A stretch of DNA of 64,000 nucleotides from Ampullaceana balthica (lineage: Eukaryota > Mollusca > Gastropoda > Lymnaeidae): NCBI GenBank assembly GCA_944989445.1, contig CALYLW010000497.1:349180-413179 (forward strand), read 5' to 3'. Below, piece by piece: positions 44,099 to 56,570 of this stretch; the stretch's first letter is position 1; every line of letters begins with the position of its first letter. The notes below the pieces were generated by a model. That model made no database searches. It saw only the letters and a list, made by a program, of their open reading frames with translations, and was not told where the DNA came from. The translations under genes and the position numbers were made by a program.

Positions 44099-46289
44099 CA
44101 GGGGCGGATTAAGACTGCACGGGGCCCCTGGCTGCAATTCAAACTGGGGCCCTATCCAGCCAGCGTCCCTTTAAATAAAATGATTGCTAGCAGCTAATAT
44201 AAGACTGTAACTTGTAACTAAATAGTTCATCGGTTCCTGTAACATACTTTGTCTGTACTATGTCCCATCCAAAGATTATTCATGAAAAAATGGAATACGA
44301 AGAAATAACTGTTTGCCGGTATCCTAATATTGAGTGTAAAAATACAATTTAAAAAATTTTTGTGCCCACGCCAGTAATCGATCGCGTGACCGCTTGCACA
44401 GCAGGGCGACTTTCTACCTCAAGACTAAACGAGCCTGAGGGGCCGTCCATAAATGACATCACGCTCCTAGGGGGGGAGGGGGGTCACACTTTTGTGACGA
44501 TGTGACGAGGGGGGAGGGGTTGAAGAAATGTGACGTCACATCAAAAGGGTAACTTTAAATAAAACTTCCACTGAAATATTTGGTGGCTTACAATTTATTT
44601 AATGATTTTTTTTTAAAATCAGGGCTTCTCAATGTGCCGGTCGGTAGGCCATCAGACGCTGGTTGGCGTAAGCTATCAAGAGACGAAAATTAAATCTAAT
44701 TATAATCCTTAAGTTTGAGAACTCACAAGATAACGTATGAAATTGTTACACTGTGTCGTTTGATGTTGACATCAAAGCATTTGTGATGTAACCGCAGCTC
44801 CATCGGCAAACTTTTTTGCCCGTTACCCCAAATATACAAGTTTATGTGTGCGTTACCCCCCAACCCCCAGACTCTAGGTACTGCTCACATGACTCGGGGA
44901 ATTTGGGGGATCGTTGTTAGCCCCTCCACCCCAAAAAAAAATGCTAATGGTGAGTTTTACAAGCATGACAAGTGTCTAAAAATGATCTGAATAGTATTAT
45001 GTTTAGATATTTTAAGTCAAAACGACACGGAATATCCTTTTTCTTTAAAAAGACAAAAAAAGGGGGGGGGGTGGAATCTATTTGACTATTTGATAGAATT
45101 ATGAAACATTTTAAGTTTGATATAATTGTTCTGTTGGTTTTTAGGTCAAAAGCCCCTGGCCATTCTAGATATAATGATAAATGAGCCCATTTAAAAGTTG
45201 TCAAGTATTCATTAACTTTATTTAATGCATCAAATTCTTGACATCGCAATTCGAGAGGAGCACAAAACAACTTTTCTTCTTAGCTCAGTTTTTAAGGCAT
45301 TAATTTTAAATATCACAGAAAGGATACTTGATACAGTCAAGTCATGTGGATTAAGATTATTGCCACTCGTGTCAATATAAATGAAAGTAGGGTGGATTTA
45401 GGTGTCTTCGTATCGTAGGTAAGAAATCTACATAGTTGTAAAATTTTTAAAAAATGCCTTTTCTGGAAGGAACCGGTTCAATAATGGGCATATTTTCCAA
45501 GCGTTCACGTACACATGACGTATTTTAATATATCTAGTGGATTGTAGTGGATGTTATATGTCCCAAATGAGTCTGCATTACCCCCAAGAATTCTCTTTTG
45601 ACCCCAGATGAGGTTATTTACCCCTGTTCGCCGACCTCTTTCTTACGGGATGCCAGTCAGTCAATTGAGGGATTTTTAAAAAAATACATTTTAAAAGATA
45701 TTATTTTTAATTTTTTTTCTAAACAAAGACGTTAACCGTGAGGATTAATAGTCAATGTTTAATTTGTATTCATTAAAATAAAATAAAATCTAAGGATGTT
45801 AACACTGTTTGTTTTTTGAAGGCCGGTTAAACGTTTTGAAAAAAATGTTTCACGCTGGTTACGATATTACAATGTAGACCTTCACTAAATAAATAATAAA
45901 TACTTAAATGACAATAGAAGTGATTTGAAACACACTTATTTTCTATTTTGGAGGGGGGGGGAGGGGGTCAAAGCCTTGTGACTTATTTTTTGAGGGGGGG
46001 TCTAACTTTTTGTGACGAGGGGGGAGGGGGTAAAAAATCGTCCAAAATCGCGTGACGTCATTTATAGACGTCCCCTGATGAAAAAATTGAAAATTAGTGA
46101 GCCTATAAAATCAGTTTTTTTTTAAATTGATTTATTTAATTTATGATATTTTCAGGAATTCATGCAAACATTTGTCCATCTTTCTTATAAAATATACTAA
46201 ATTTGGGGGCCCTTAATCATCGGGGGGCCCTTAATCAGCGGGGGCCCCTGGATTTAGCCCGTTCAGCCCACCCCCTGAATCCACCATAG
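44099..46289. mobile_element. hAT element split by the GGGGC-ended element copy 2
   Basis: Ends CAGGGGCGGATTAAG and CTGAATCCACCATAG are flanked by a perfect CTTAGGCT duplication (44091-44098, 46290-46297). Without the nested insertion (44439-46075) it is about 550 bp. It contains repeated GGGGCCC-type motifs near both ends. No transposase is visible. Confidence 0.88.
44439..46075 (+). mobile_element. GGGGC-ended DNA element, copy 2
   Basis: The inverted ends GGGGCCGTCCATAAATGAC and GACGTCATTTATAGACGTCC (plus CC) are bordered by TGA (44436-44438, 46076-46078). It is collinear with copy 1 but lacks its LTR-like insertion. A 108-codon minus-strand frame starting [20 protein letters not shown] is shared with copy 3. 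Confidence 0.9.
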
Positions 46290-46674
46290 CTTAGGCTAGC
46301 TGATAAAATGGCAGTCAATGTCCGGCAGAGAAAAAATCTGCATGATAAATGACATGTAACTAGTTATATAAGTTGTGTAAGGCCATTAACTTTGAGTAAA
46401 ATAATTGAGAGAAGGTATGATAGTAGGTGAGTCAACCCAAAAACACCTCAAAATTTATCTTGAAACTGTGCAATCTGCAAAACTTCAGATCTCTAGGATG
46501 TAACATTGCAAGAAGCAACATCGAGCATAAGCTCTAGGACAAGCCTAGTGAAATATGGGCTCAAAGTTCAACCAAGACTAACAAACATCAGGCAAGTTTA
46601 ATATTTAAAAGGAAATGGGTAAAAAGGTCTCAGAATTTATGATAATAGACACAATTTTAACTAAACACATATGT

Positions 46675-49600
46675 TTAAAAAACACCTTTCTTCTGTCTAC
46701 TCCTTCCTCTTTCAACCAGCTCAGACTTCTCAGTTTCTTTATTTAATTTCCTTTTTTTACTTGGAGTCTTTATAGGTGATTTTTGTGGTAGTTCCATGTC
46801 TCCATCATCCTCATTATTACTGTCTTCTTCTCCTATCCCTTTGCTTTCTACTTCTTCTCTGTTGTTATCAGCCGCTGTCTCTACTCTTTTTGATTTCCTT
46901 TTCTTTTTACTCTTAAGTGCTAATTTTTCTCCTTTGTTCTCTATCAGGATGTAAGAACAGCTTTACAAAATTTCAAATTGGTGGTTTCTCAAAACAAGCT
47001 ATCATAAAACAGAACCACAACACAAACATATATAGAAGGAGCTTCTTTACTGTAATAGAAAAGATAAGATAATTCTATATAATGTCAATAACAATCATGT
47101 GTAAAGGATTATATTAAAATTGCAAAGCGAACTTGAATTTATTAAACAAAGTCCGTAAAAATCTAGAAGGTTATAATTTACCATGGCACTGAATCACAGC
47201 TGAATGATTGTAAGCAGCAAGGCAAGTCAGTCTAACCCTTGCTTCATGAAATAAAACTAACTCAGAAGCCTCAAGACCCTGGAATTAAAAAAGTCACTGA
47301 ATTAGTTTGTTTTGATAATTCAATTTCAATTACTCAAACTCTGTAAAGCATATTCTTTATAGTTTAAATTAATGTTTATAATTTACCTCAGAGTAGGTAG
47401 TAAATCAATGTCTTTTATCATTAATAATAAAATTAAACATTTTTAACAAAGAATATAATTGATTGAAAATTATTTATCTGTCAAACAAACAAATACCTCT
47501 TCCAGGTTGACTTTAAAAATGAAAATGTTTCCAACAGCAGTTCCAGCAACAACAAGCTTGTCTTCTTCTTTATTTACAACACAAACACTTCGAATACGAC
47601 TAAAATATCCAGAATGACAGGGTTAATTTTTTTATTATGAAAACTTTACAAAATGTCAAACACAAAAAGAGAAGCAGCACATAATATCATTATCATATAA
47701 TATATATATATATATATATAGTAATTGAAGAAAGTATTTAGTTACAGGTAAAAATATTTGTGACAATTTCATCTGGAATTTTCTTCTTTGGTTTTAAATC
47801 AGATCTTGGTCAAAGCCATTATTACAGTGAGCAAACTAAGGCAATTAGCCTAAATTTGGCATCTCTGCTTATTTAACTTAAGTAACGAAATTATAGTAAT
47901 ATAACAATTTTTTATTTTTTTTATAAATAAAAGTATGCACAAAATGCTCACCTATTAAAAGTTTTCTCCCCTGGCTTTGCACAATCTAATGACAGCACCT
48001 GCTTACCACTTAGAACATCTAGAATGATTGCATTCCTATCATCACCACATACTACAATGAGATTACCCTGTAAAATATCCTCATCTGTCATAATTTTATG
48101 GTTCTTGATGAACAAGATTTATTAAAAAATGGGTATGAAAAATATAATAATGTAAACCATTAACATTCTTTAATCAAATAAATTGCAGTAGAAATGCCAT
48201 TATGCTGACTAAGGGTCTTACGGTGACGTAAAAATTGTACACATATAATTTATAATCCATAAGTAAATACAAATTTTAAATAAATAACAATCACAGTTTT
48301 ACTAAAAAGATTTTTTTTATTTTCCATGATCAAATTTTGTGTGAAGTTTTTGGAATTTATGTGACATTAATGCTGTCCGACATGGAAAACAATGGGTCAC
48401 AAAACACATAAGTTTAGATTACAGATTTCTAAATAGTTGAGTAGGCTTTATTAGTATGTCAAAAAGTTCATTTTAAGAAATTATTCCCTTACCTTAATAA
48501 AACAAACGGAATTTATCCTCCAAGCTAAAGGTATTTCTTTTATGATGGAGGTATCCTAAAAAAAATAAGAGAACATGTTTATTACAACAACAGAAAAAAA
48601 AAGAAATATATTATAAGTTATCACTGCTCCAGGAACAATTTTAAATGTAAAAACTATCAACTCACCTCAAGCGAGCAAACTTCAATCTTTCTTTGATACA
48701 CCAAAATATAATGGTCACCGCTATTTGTAAATAAAACAGTCTGTGCCACTAAAAATAAAATAGTAAAAAGAAAAAAAATTAAGATCTTGATTTCATTTGA
48801 ATGAAGATTTAGCCCTCTGATCTTAAATTTTTTTTAGGTGAATTAAATTTTCAAAAACATTTTAAAGAGATACAAAGTACAGAGTTTTGCTACATGTAAA
48901 TAATTTTAGTATTTCTGTAATCATAGAAGGGACCATAAAACAAATTTTATATTTACATTCTTTTAGTCTTCTTTGAAATGCCAACTTCCCAGTGACTAGG
49001 TCCCAAGTCAAAAAACTTTTGTCATTGCCAACAGAAAGCCCAAGTTTTCCACTTGGATGTACAGCAATAGAACTTACATGAGATCTAAAGGGTTGCAATT
49101 ATAAGTTATAAGAGAAAAAATAATGTTCATCTCATGTCAATAAAAAAAATTTAATAAAAAGTGTAATATTTGACACAGAATAGAAAGTATTATTTAATTT
49201 ATAATCCACGAGAAATATGAAGTGGTACAAGTAAAAAAAATATTATAAGTCAATTTAAAAAATTATTTATTAAGGACTGGCAAGTTCATAAAATAAGACT
49301 CAATATTTAAACCTGATAGTATGATTAACAGTTTACAAAGTGTTGTATCTTCAAACTTACTTATGCCCTTTTAGAGTGCGGAGCATTTCCCAGTTTTTAG
49401 TTTTCCACATGCAGATATTTCCATCTTCACTAGCTGAAAACATGTGGCTTGTTCCATAAAATGTGAGGCAATTTACTGTTCCTAGAAGCATTTCAAATAT
49501 AAATATAATACATATTTAATAATAATACTGAGGATAAATTTTACTATGCATATACAATAATTTTGGAAAAAAAACCCACTTGTTCAGCAAAATAATTCAG

Positions 49601-52585
49601 CCTAAATAATGTACATGAAGTGAGCCTACCAGTGTGTTCAAAGAGCCCCCCAACATCCTTTCTTTTATTAAGATTGTGCAGCCTTATGGAATCATCTGTG
49701 CTACTGGAGGCTAGAATGCCAGTCGGTGAAACTCCTATTGATCTCAAAGCACCTCGGTGAGAGTCATCTGTGAAGCTTACATCCAGGCTGTAGAGCTGTT
49801 TGATATAAATTTTAAAGTTAGTTTAGAGCGCAATGAGCATGCATTTTGGCCTTATCATTGTCATAAATAAATATCTTGCTTATGTTGCCACGTTTTCATT
49901 TTGACCCAAGCCCAATCAATATTATTAGTTTTAAATTTCTTAAATACGACCTACGACAGTCACATCATATCATATTCAAAATTGATATGTGAAGGTAATA
50001 AGTAGGTACTGAAGTATAGTGGAAAAGTTTTTTATAAAATAAATTCATCTTCTGATTTCAGTTAGCTAAGGCGTACTAGTTCATTTCAATTTATATATAA
50101 TAAAACTGGGGCTATTTGGACCCGGGTCCCTATAGCTGTTATTGCTATTTGGACCCAGGTGGGTCCCATTAGATTTAAAGGCTATTTTGACCCAGAGCAG
50201 GTCACTTTAGACTTTTTAATTTCTTTTAACTGTGATAATTTTTAAAAAACTGGATCATTTTCGTATTTGTGGGACGCGGTGGTCGAGCGGCAGCGCACTC
50301 GACTGGCATACCGATGGTCACGGGTTCGAATCCATGTCAAGGCAAGGATTTGTTCCCGGGGCCTAGGGCGTCCCTGAGTCACCCAGCTCCAAATGGGTAC
50401 CTAACACTAGTTAGGCGGCTGGGTAATGCGTGGAACCCACAAAGCCGTGGCCTGTGAACGCTGCATCACTTGCCAACAGATCATCTCTCATGGTCTGTGG
50501 ACGCAATTATCTTCTGCATAGAAGGAGCGTCTGTATTGATAAGATAAGATTGTAGAGCTGATTTTTAGGCATATAACTGAGGTATAAATATTAATGTTCA
50601 AAATAAACTAAATAACCCATTGGTTCCTTGCTCATGCTTTGTCTATACTACGGCATCGGCCTTGCATCCTCCCCAGCCAAAAAGATCATTTCTGAAAAAA
50701 CCTAAGATGAAGAAATAACTGTTTGCCGGTATCCTAATTGAGTGTGAAAAGACACACACTACCATGTGACCAAGAGTGACCAGCAAAGTTTGATGATGAT
50801 ATCCTTCCTTTTTAAATCCTTTATATTAACTCGTGATGTCTGGTTTTTTGTTTGAACCCTTGATTGCTTGCTTGTCGCCAAAACTTTTGATCAATTTTAA
50901 ACCCACTTCCTCGTAAGCTAGCGAGCTGAAATTTTGCAGGCAGTTTCGTACCGATGATAAAAACAATGCATCAAAATTTCAGATCGATCGCATGTACCGT
51001 AATTAAATTATTGATATTTTAGATTATTTTATTTATTCCTATGTATCATGTTATTTTTTGAGATAGAGTGTCGCGGTGCGTATTATATTGAACAACCTTT
51101 CTGTCGCGCAATAAGGTGCGTATTTTATTGACAACTCTTTTTATAAATATATTCCTGATCGGTGCGCATTATATTAAACATGTTTTACGACACAACTGCA
51201 ATTTTGTATTTTTGGTAGTCTTGCGCTGCGTATTATAATGAACATTCTTTTAGTTACTTCTCGTACATAAAGTATTTATAGTCAAAAACTTGTGTTTTTT
51301 ATGGGTTATTTTTTTAATATTGTTAAGAATATCGTTTAATATTATTGCTAAGAACTAAGAATAAGCGGGTTCCACGCATTAAACAACCGTCCTTTGTGAG
51401 AGAAGTGTTGTGTTGTTGTATTGACATTGTATGAGAGCGCGAGTTGACAAGTATGAAACACGTGGTTTGTGATGTGAACTGTAAGCGTGCGTGGTCGTGG
51501 ACTAGGAGGATGGCTGAATATATATAGACAGTTCAAGAGGTAACCAAGGTTGATTTTACAGTTGATTGCAGTGGATTGTATAGTTGATTAAAGACAGTTG
51601 TTAAAAAGAACACAGTGTGTTAAAGTCTTGTTACTTGAGCATAAGTTCTATTACATCTTTGCTTCCCCTTTGTTTAACTAGTGTTTGGTACCATTCAAAG
51701 GGTGACCCATCAAAACAGCCCCGAACATTACGGCCGCTGTCAAAACGGCCCTCAGACAAATTGTTAACATTTTTGCAACAAAAATTTTTTTTTATTATTT
51801 TAACATTTTGTCAACTTTTTCACCCTTAAATAAAGTAGCAAAATTGTAAAATTATATCTTGTGATGTTATTATATTGTTTCTTGTCAACAAACAGCCACG
51901 ATTGGTATCATTTCGCGTAAAGGCTATTAAATTCACTATTGTGATGTCATATTATTGTTTATTATTAGCAAAACCTGACACTGAGTAGGTGAGTAAAAAT
52001 AAGAATTTAATATTTGATTGGACATTTTACTTTTAGTATTCTAGTCCATCTATTACTATTAGTCCGGGGCCGTTTTGTCGGTGAACCCATTCAAAGCTGG
52101 GTGGATTCAGGGACAAGGCCCAGGGCCAGGGATGCCTTCACATGGATTCGAACCCGTGACCAGCTAAGCCCGCATGCCACTCAACCACTGTGCCCCCCCC
52201 CCATTATTGATACTGAGACTTAATACTTAATATTAACTTTTTTTTACTTACTAAGACTAAACTTACTTACTTAGTTTAAACTAACTTAATTAATTATTAC
52301 TAAATAAGTATTAGACTACTATTAAATTTCTATTAATACTATTTTAGTCAAAAGTCTAAGTCTAAAGTGACTAAACTTAAGACTTTAATGAACTTTAGTT
52401 TAGTCTAAGTCGTGGTTCTTACTTTACTTTTAACTTTTACTTTTAGTTTTAGTGTACTTAGACTGAACTACTGAGAGTACTGTAAATACTGTAGTAATAC
52501 TACCTACTTCATTCTTTGTGTTGGTCACTTTATAGCCCAGAATTAAATTCTCATATGTGCCGATTACGAGTTCTATATTCTCCAT
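46675..52585 (-). CDS. PAK1IP1: PAK1IP1 / Mak11-like WD40 protein
   Basis: A nucleolar WD40 protein needed for 60S ribosomal subunit assembly; in vertebrates it also binds PAK1. Ten minus-strand exons: 52585-52508, 49795-49630, 49481-49361, 49084-48957, 48748-48666, 48555-48493, 48067-47952, 47599-47497, 47278-47182 and 46940-46675. Phases agree and sum to 406 residues (human 392). The start is MENIELVIGTYENLILGYKV. Repeats include ILASSSTDDSIRLHNL, GTVNCLTFYGTSHMFSASED, SIAVHPSGKLGLSVGNDKSF, VVCGDDRNAIILDVLSGK and VVAGTAVGNIFIFKVNLE. The last exon is a Lys/Glu-rich tail (LKSKKKRKSKR, KKRKLNKETE) typical of nucleolar proteins. Intron 1 (2.7 kb) holds SINEs and a MITE. Confidence 0.95.
50271..50551 (+). 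repeat. tRNA-derived SINE, full-length, with LINE-like tail
   Basis: The tRNA-like head has box A (TGGTCGAGCGGCAGCG, from 50279) and a perfect box B, GGTTCGAATCC (50323-50333). A middle body is shared with 2840-3197. The 3' tail (about 50505-50551) has GACGCAATTATCTTCTGCAT, then GAAGGAGCGTCTGTA and GATAAGATAAGAT. The tail matches the 3' end of the LINE at 55035-55824. It lies in PAK1IP1 intron 1, opposite in orientation to the gene. Confidence 0.9.
50800..51290 (+). repeat. Dispersed repeat family copy (see 27806)
   Basis: It shares GAGCTGAAATTTTGCAGGCA, ATCGATCGCATGTACCGTAA and two to three diverged TCGCGGTGCGTATTATATTG repeats with the other copies. It lies in PAK1IP1 intron 1. Confidence 0.72.
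51700..52087. mobile_element. 388-bp MITE with 8-bp target duplication
   Basis: Inverted ends GGGTGACCCATCAAAAC and GTTTTGTCGGTGAACC are flanked by CATTCAAA (51692-51699, 52088-52095). A second copy is at 59389-59816. The insertion splits a reverse-orientation SINE whose GGTACCATTCAAA and GCTGGGTGGATTCAGGG parts lie on either side. Confidence 0.9.
52088..52200 (-). repeat. tRNA-derived SINE fragment split by the MITE
   Basis: The minus strand reads a degenerate tRNA-like head with GGTTCGAATCC (box B) and the GCCCTGGGCCTTGTCCCTGA body segment. About 20 more bases of the SINE continue at 51678-51699 on the other side of the MITE. Confidence 0.8.
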
Positions 52586-53990
52586 TTCAGAAATACATAA
52601 AATAATAATGTGTAAGAAAGTTGGCAGTATGCTATGCTTAGTTAGGAATAGCCCTTTAACATGTGTTATTCAGTTCTCTACAGTGTAAACATAATGCTCC
52701 TTTCGATTACAAGCGACTTCCTTTCGGGATTGCCAGGTCACAACTCTGGAAAAAAGCCAAATAGAACTTGAAGTTACCTTCGCATAAAAATTGAATTATA
52801 CGTCATTTAATGCCATACCTCTGTAATCTATATCACCCTAGATCACTAATTTCCCTAGTGAAGCTATAGTTGTCAACCCATCTTGAAATCATGTTACTAA
52901 TTTATAAAACATCATGTAAATTATCTCAAATGATAAAAATAAAAGCTCTTAGAATTTGAACTCTGTTATTACACTAAATTTTACATTGGAAAAATTGGCT
53001 AATAAAAACCTCTAGGCTCCCCCCCCCACACACACACACTTTTTTTCATTGATACATATTGATATTGTCTTGTCCTAATAACCTGAGACAAGCTCTTTGT
53101 GTAATCGAAAAAATTGTTTTTATTTTTTCACACCATTACAAACATACTTAATTCAGGTTGGTGAGCGGATAAATGTGTTTTAAGGACCCTTTAAGGTGTG
53201 TGCTATTTATGCATATTTCATAAAATCAAAAAGTATAAAGGAGCATTGGCATTCCAATACATAAAAACAATTTTTTAGCAGATCCAGATAACACTTTGAT
53301 TTTAAGTAATCGAAAAGGGTATGGGTAAGCTTTAAAAAAGACACAACAAGACAGCAAAGACAATGTAAAACTTAGCAGCATATTGTGGTCAAGTATTGCT
53401 AGAACTAAAACGTACAGAACTAACTAAGTTGATTTTCAATTTCTACTTAATGGTCAGTGTGTTTTTATTGTGTGGACATTATTGAATGTATTGCTAATCT
53501 TTGTTTCAGGCATGCAGCTCATTTGAGATTGGTTAACTTTATAGTCTATTGTTAAACAAAGACATTCTCACTTAGTGCCGGTTAATTGTAATTGAAACTC
53601 CCTGTAATGATGCATGACAATTTAAACGGGAAATGCCATTATATTGGACCACATTGTTCAGTTTATCATTTTTTCCAATGTTTCAAAGTCTATCTACTCA
53701 ACAAGCTTTCGCCTTTGTAAACTTATGAAATTGGACAAATCTAAGTCATTTTCCGGAATTTTTTTCTAGAAATGCATATTATTGAAATTCAGGGCAAACA
53801 GTATGTTCATGAAAATAAAAGAGCACATTAGTCAGGAAACAGTAGCGTGGAAATAATAAGAATTGTCTTGGAAAAAATGAAGAGAAAAAAAAAGCTTAAA
53901 TTTATGAATCTGGTATTTTAAAAAGCCAATCTGGCTAGCATTCTTTTCTCTCTTCAGTATATCTAAATACCGAATTAAACAACCCGTTAA
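52586..53990. other. Upstream of PAK1IP1: no gene seen
   Basis: AT-rich sequence with a short CA tract at about 53020. It may hold the PAK1IP1 promoter and 5' UTR, but I cannot assign elements. Confidence 0.5.
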
Positions 53991-53994
53991 AAAC

Positions 53995-54400
53995 AAAGTT
54001 TTTGACTGTAAATCCCTTATAAATGAGACATAACTAAAAGTATTGATTATGTTCAATATAATACGCACCGCGCGACAGACTAACAAAAACATTTACAGAT
54101 CGGGAATATATTATAAAAAGTATGTTCAATATAATACGCACCACACCGCGGGACAGGAAAATATTGAAAAGGTTGTTCAATATAATAAGCACCGCGCGAC
54201 ATACTACAACAAAAATTAACATTTTACATAGAGATACAAAGAGATAACTTTAAAATGAATTATTCATTAATTTAATTACGGTACATTCGATCGAACTGAA
54301 ATTTTGATACAATGCATTGTTAGACAACAAAAGTCTTTTTGCAAAATTTCAGCTCGATAGCATCACGGGAAGTGGGTCATTTTTTAATTTTGTTTTTTTT
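53995..54400 (-). repeat. Dispersed repeat family copy (reverse), uninterrupted
   Basis: It is the reverse complement of the 27806 family and carries three internal copies of a TATTGAACA/CGCGCGGTGCGTATTA-type unit. It is continuous where the 27.8-kb copy has its 444-bp insertion, so it serves as the empty site. Confidence 0.75.
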
Positions 54401-55034
54401 CCGCGAACCGGACCAATCACGACAGAGATGCAAAATGGTGAAGTTAATATAAGGGATTTAAAAAGAGAATTAAATAAAATAACCCGCATATTATAGCAAA
54501 ATATCTGGTGTGTTAATTTTATTAGCTGAATTATATCCTTTTCCAAAGAAACACATAATTCAGAGATACCAAATCCCAAAAAGTAGAATGTAATATATTT
54601 CATACTTATGTAATGAGTTTATTAATTTATTTAGATTCTAAGTATTTATTGGATCTGCCAGTGCCAATTATCGAGAACAGAATTTTACATTTTGGTGTCA
54701 CTTCTTGTGATGGTATCATCCGATACGGTCCGCGACCCCCGCACCCCCTAGTGACGCCACTGCCAATATGTGTTTATGTATTTTATGTTTTATTTCTGTT
54801 AAATAAGATATTAACAATATTGACAACTAAGGATCTTTAAGACATTAACGCGATCAAAACTCGTGGGTACAAGGGATGGTTGTGGAAGACTCAATGTTCG
54901 GACATTTTTTAAAAAAAATCATTTGTCTCGCGCCTGGTATTTTTAGGTTTCTTGCTACCTGTATCTTGCTTTTTGTTGTAGACCGCCCCCCCCCCTTTCC
55001 CGCTGTTTCCCGTCTCACGTTGCGACTGGGTTTG

Positions 55035-55824
55035 TCTTATCTTATCTTCTCTTATCTGTTTACAGACGCTCCTTCTATACAGAAGATTATTGCGTCCTAC
55101 GCTTATCTATGGTTTGTGTTTAGTCCTGCATTTTTATTAGAGATTTAAATGTTGATAAAGTGTTGGTTTTCCTGGATTCTTCAGGCAACCCATTCCACGC
55201 CCGAATTCCGGACGGGAAGAAGGAAAACTTGTATGTGTTTGTTCTTGCATACGGAATAAGAAAGGTGTTTTTATCCTTATGTCTATCTGAGGGTTGTATT
55301 AAGTTATCTTTGTGTTGTATTTCTAAATTAGAATTAATTGCTTTATGTATGATTACTACTTTGCTCTTGGTTCTTCTATCCTCTAGTGTTTCAAGGTTTA
55401 ATGATTTAACTAATGGTGTTACTCTTGTCAGTTTCGAATATTCTCCAGTAATGAATCTGGCAGCTCTTTTTTGAATTTGTTCTAGTTTATCAATGTTTTC
55501 TTTGGTGGATGGGTCCCATACAGAAGATGCATATTCTAGTGCAGGTCTCACCAAAGTGAGGTAGCATTTTAGTTTTATATCTCTATTACATTTGTTAAAG
55601 TTCCTTTTTATAAAGCCTAAGGTTTTGTTTGATTTTTTAATAACTTCATTGACATGGGGATTCCATGATAGTTTCTCATTTATTAAGACTCCTAAGTATT
55701 TTGCATCTTTAGTTTGGGTCAGTTCTTTTCCATGAATGTAATATTTTGAATTTATCTTCTGTCTCTTTATTGGAGAGACGTGCCTATTGCCTCGCAAGCT
55801 AAATCTGGTTGTGCCAGCTATCAA
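55035..55824 (-). mobile_element. 5'-truncated CR1/L2-like non-LTR retrotransposon
   Basis: The minus strand from 55824 to a stop at 55120 encodes the C-terminal part of a LINE reverse transcriptase. It reads AKYLGVLINEKLSWNPHVNE, LGFIKRNFNKCNRDIKLKCY, VRPALEYASSVWDPSTKENI, QKRAARFITGEYSKLTRVTP and KFSFFPSGIRAWNGLPEESR. These are hallmark thumb/C-terminal blocks of CR1/L2-type elements. Then comes a short 3' UTR of about 85 bp and a tail of GATAAG/AAGAT repeats (about 55035-55060). The 234-codon frame is uninterrupted. The 5' end is cut abruptly at the GTT-Arg-Phe block, as usual for dead-on-arrival copies. The 3' UTR matches the SINE tail at 50505-50551. Confidence 0.9.
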
Positions 55825-56570
55825 TTATTGCACCAGTTATATTAACTATGATGAGTGTTTATTTATCCTACTATTTGTATACGAGCAACAAAGCCCGTCC
55901 AAGGACGTTCCACCACCGTTCGTTGGCATGTTGTAACTCCCCTCCAACAGCCATCTCGACCGGCATACATGTGCATCACGTCGAAAATACTATTCATTAT
56001 AGTTAAAATAAATAACTCGTAAAAACAGAGCTTTTGACTACAAATCCCAACGCAAATAACTCAAAATAAAGTCTTGGAAGAAATACTGCACCAAAAATAG
56101 CTCGTTTTGAACGTCCGTGTAAACGTGTTCAATATTATTGGCTGTAGGAGTCATATGTGTTTAGGGACCAATCGCTATCGAGGACCGGACAGAATGGACA
56201 GAAAATTGCCTATTATATAGGATAGGTTGATCTGATAAATCCCTGGCTCCCATTCTTATATTTTTATTTGCCTTAAGCATTAAACATCGATTATTATTTC
56301 TTACCAATAATGCATTTTCGTGAGTCAAGAAGATGCTTTCCATAGCATTTTCAATAATTAAAATAATTTCGAAGTATTTCTTTTTAGAGTGCTAAATTTG
56401 ACCAGGTTTGCATTTCTTAGGGCGAAGCTTTCCTTTGATAAATTGTTAGCGTTTTAATATTGGGTGTGAAGATAGACACTTAAAAATCTAATAATAACAA
56501 GATCCTATAAAGAAATTTAGCTCCAGTTCCAATTCAAGTTGTTGCCACTTCGGTGTTAGTACACTCATTA
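55825..56570. other. No gene seen between LINE and element copy 3
   Basis: Mixed sequence with no conserved frame. A 60-codon minus frame at 56161-56343 has no recognisable features. Confidence 0.5.

Noticed and set aside
50271..50345. Functional tRNA gene
   Set aside because: Box A and B are present but the acceptor stem and 3' end do not form, and the sequence continues into a SINE body found at three sites.
54640..54780. Possible hAT end (CCTAGTGACGCCACTG)
   Set aside because: The right end resembles hAT termini, but I found no partner end or target duplication, so it is not listed as an element.
55160..55474. 104-codon plus frame
   Set aside because: It is antisense to the LINE reverse-transcriptase frame.
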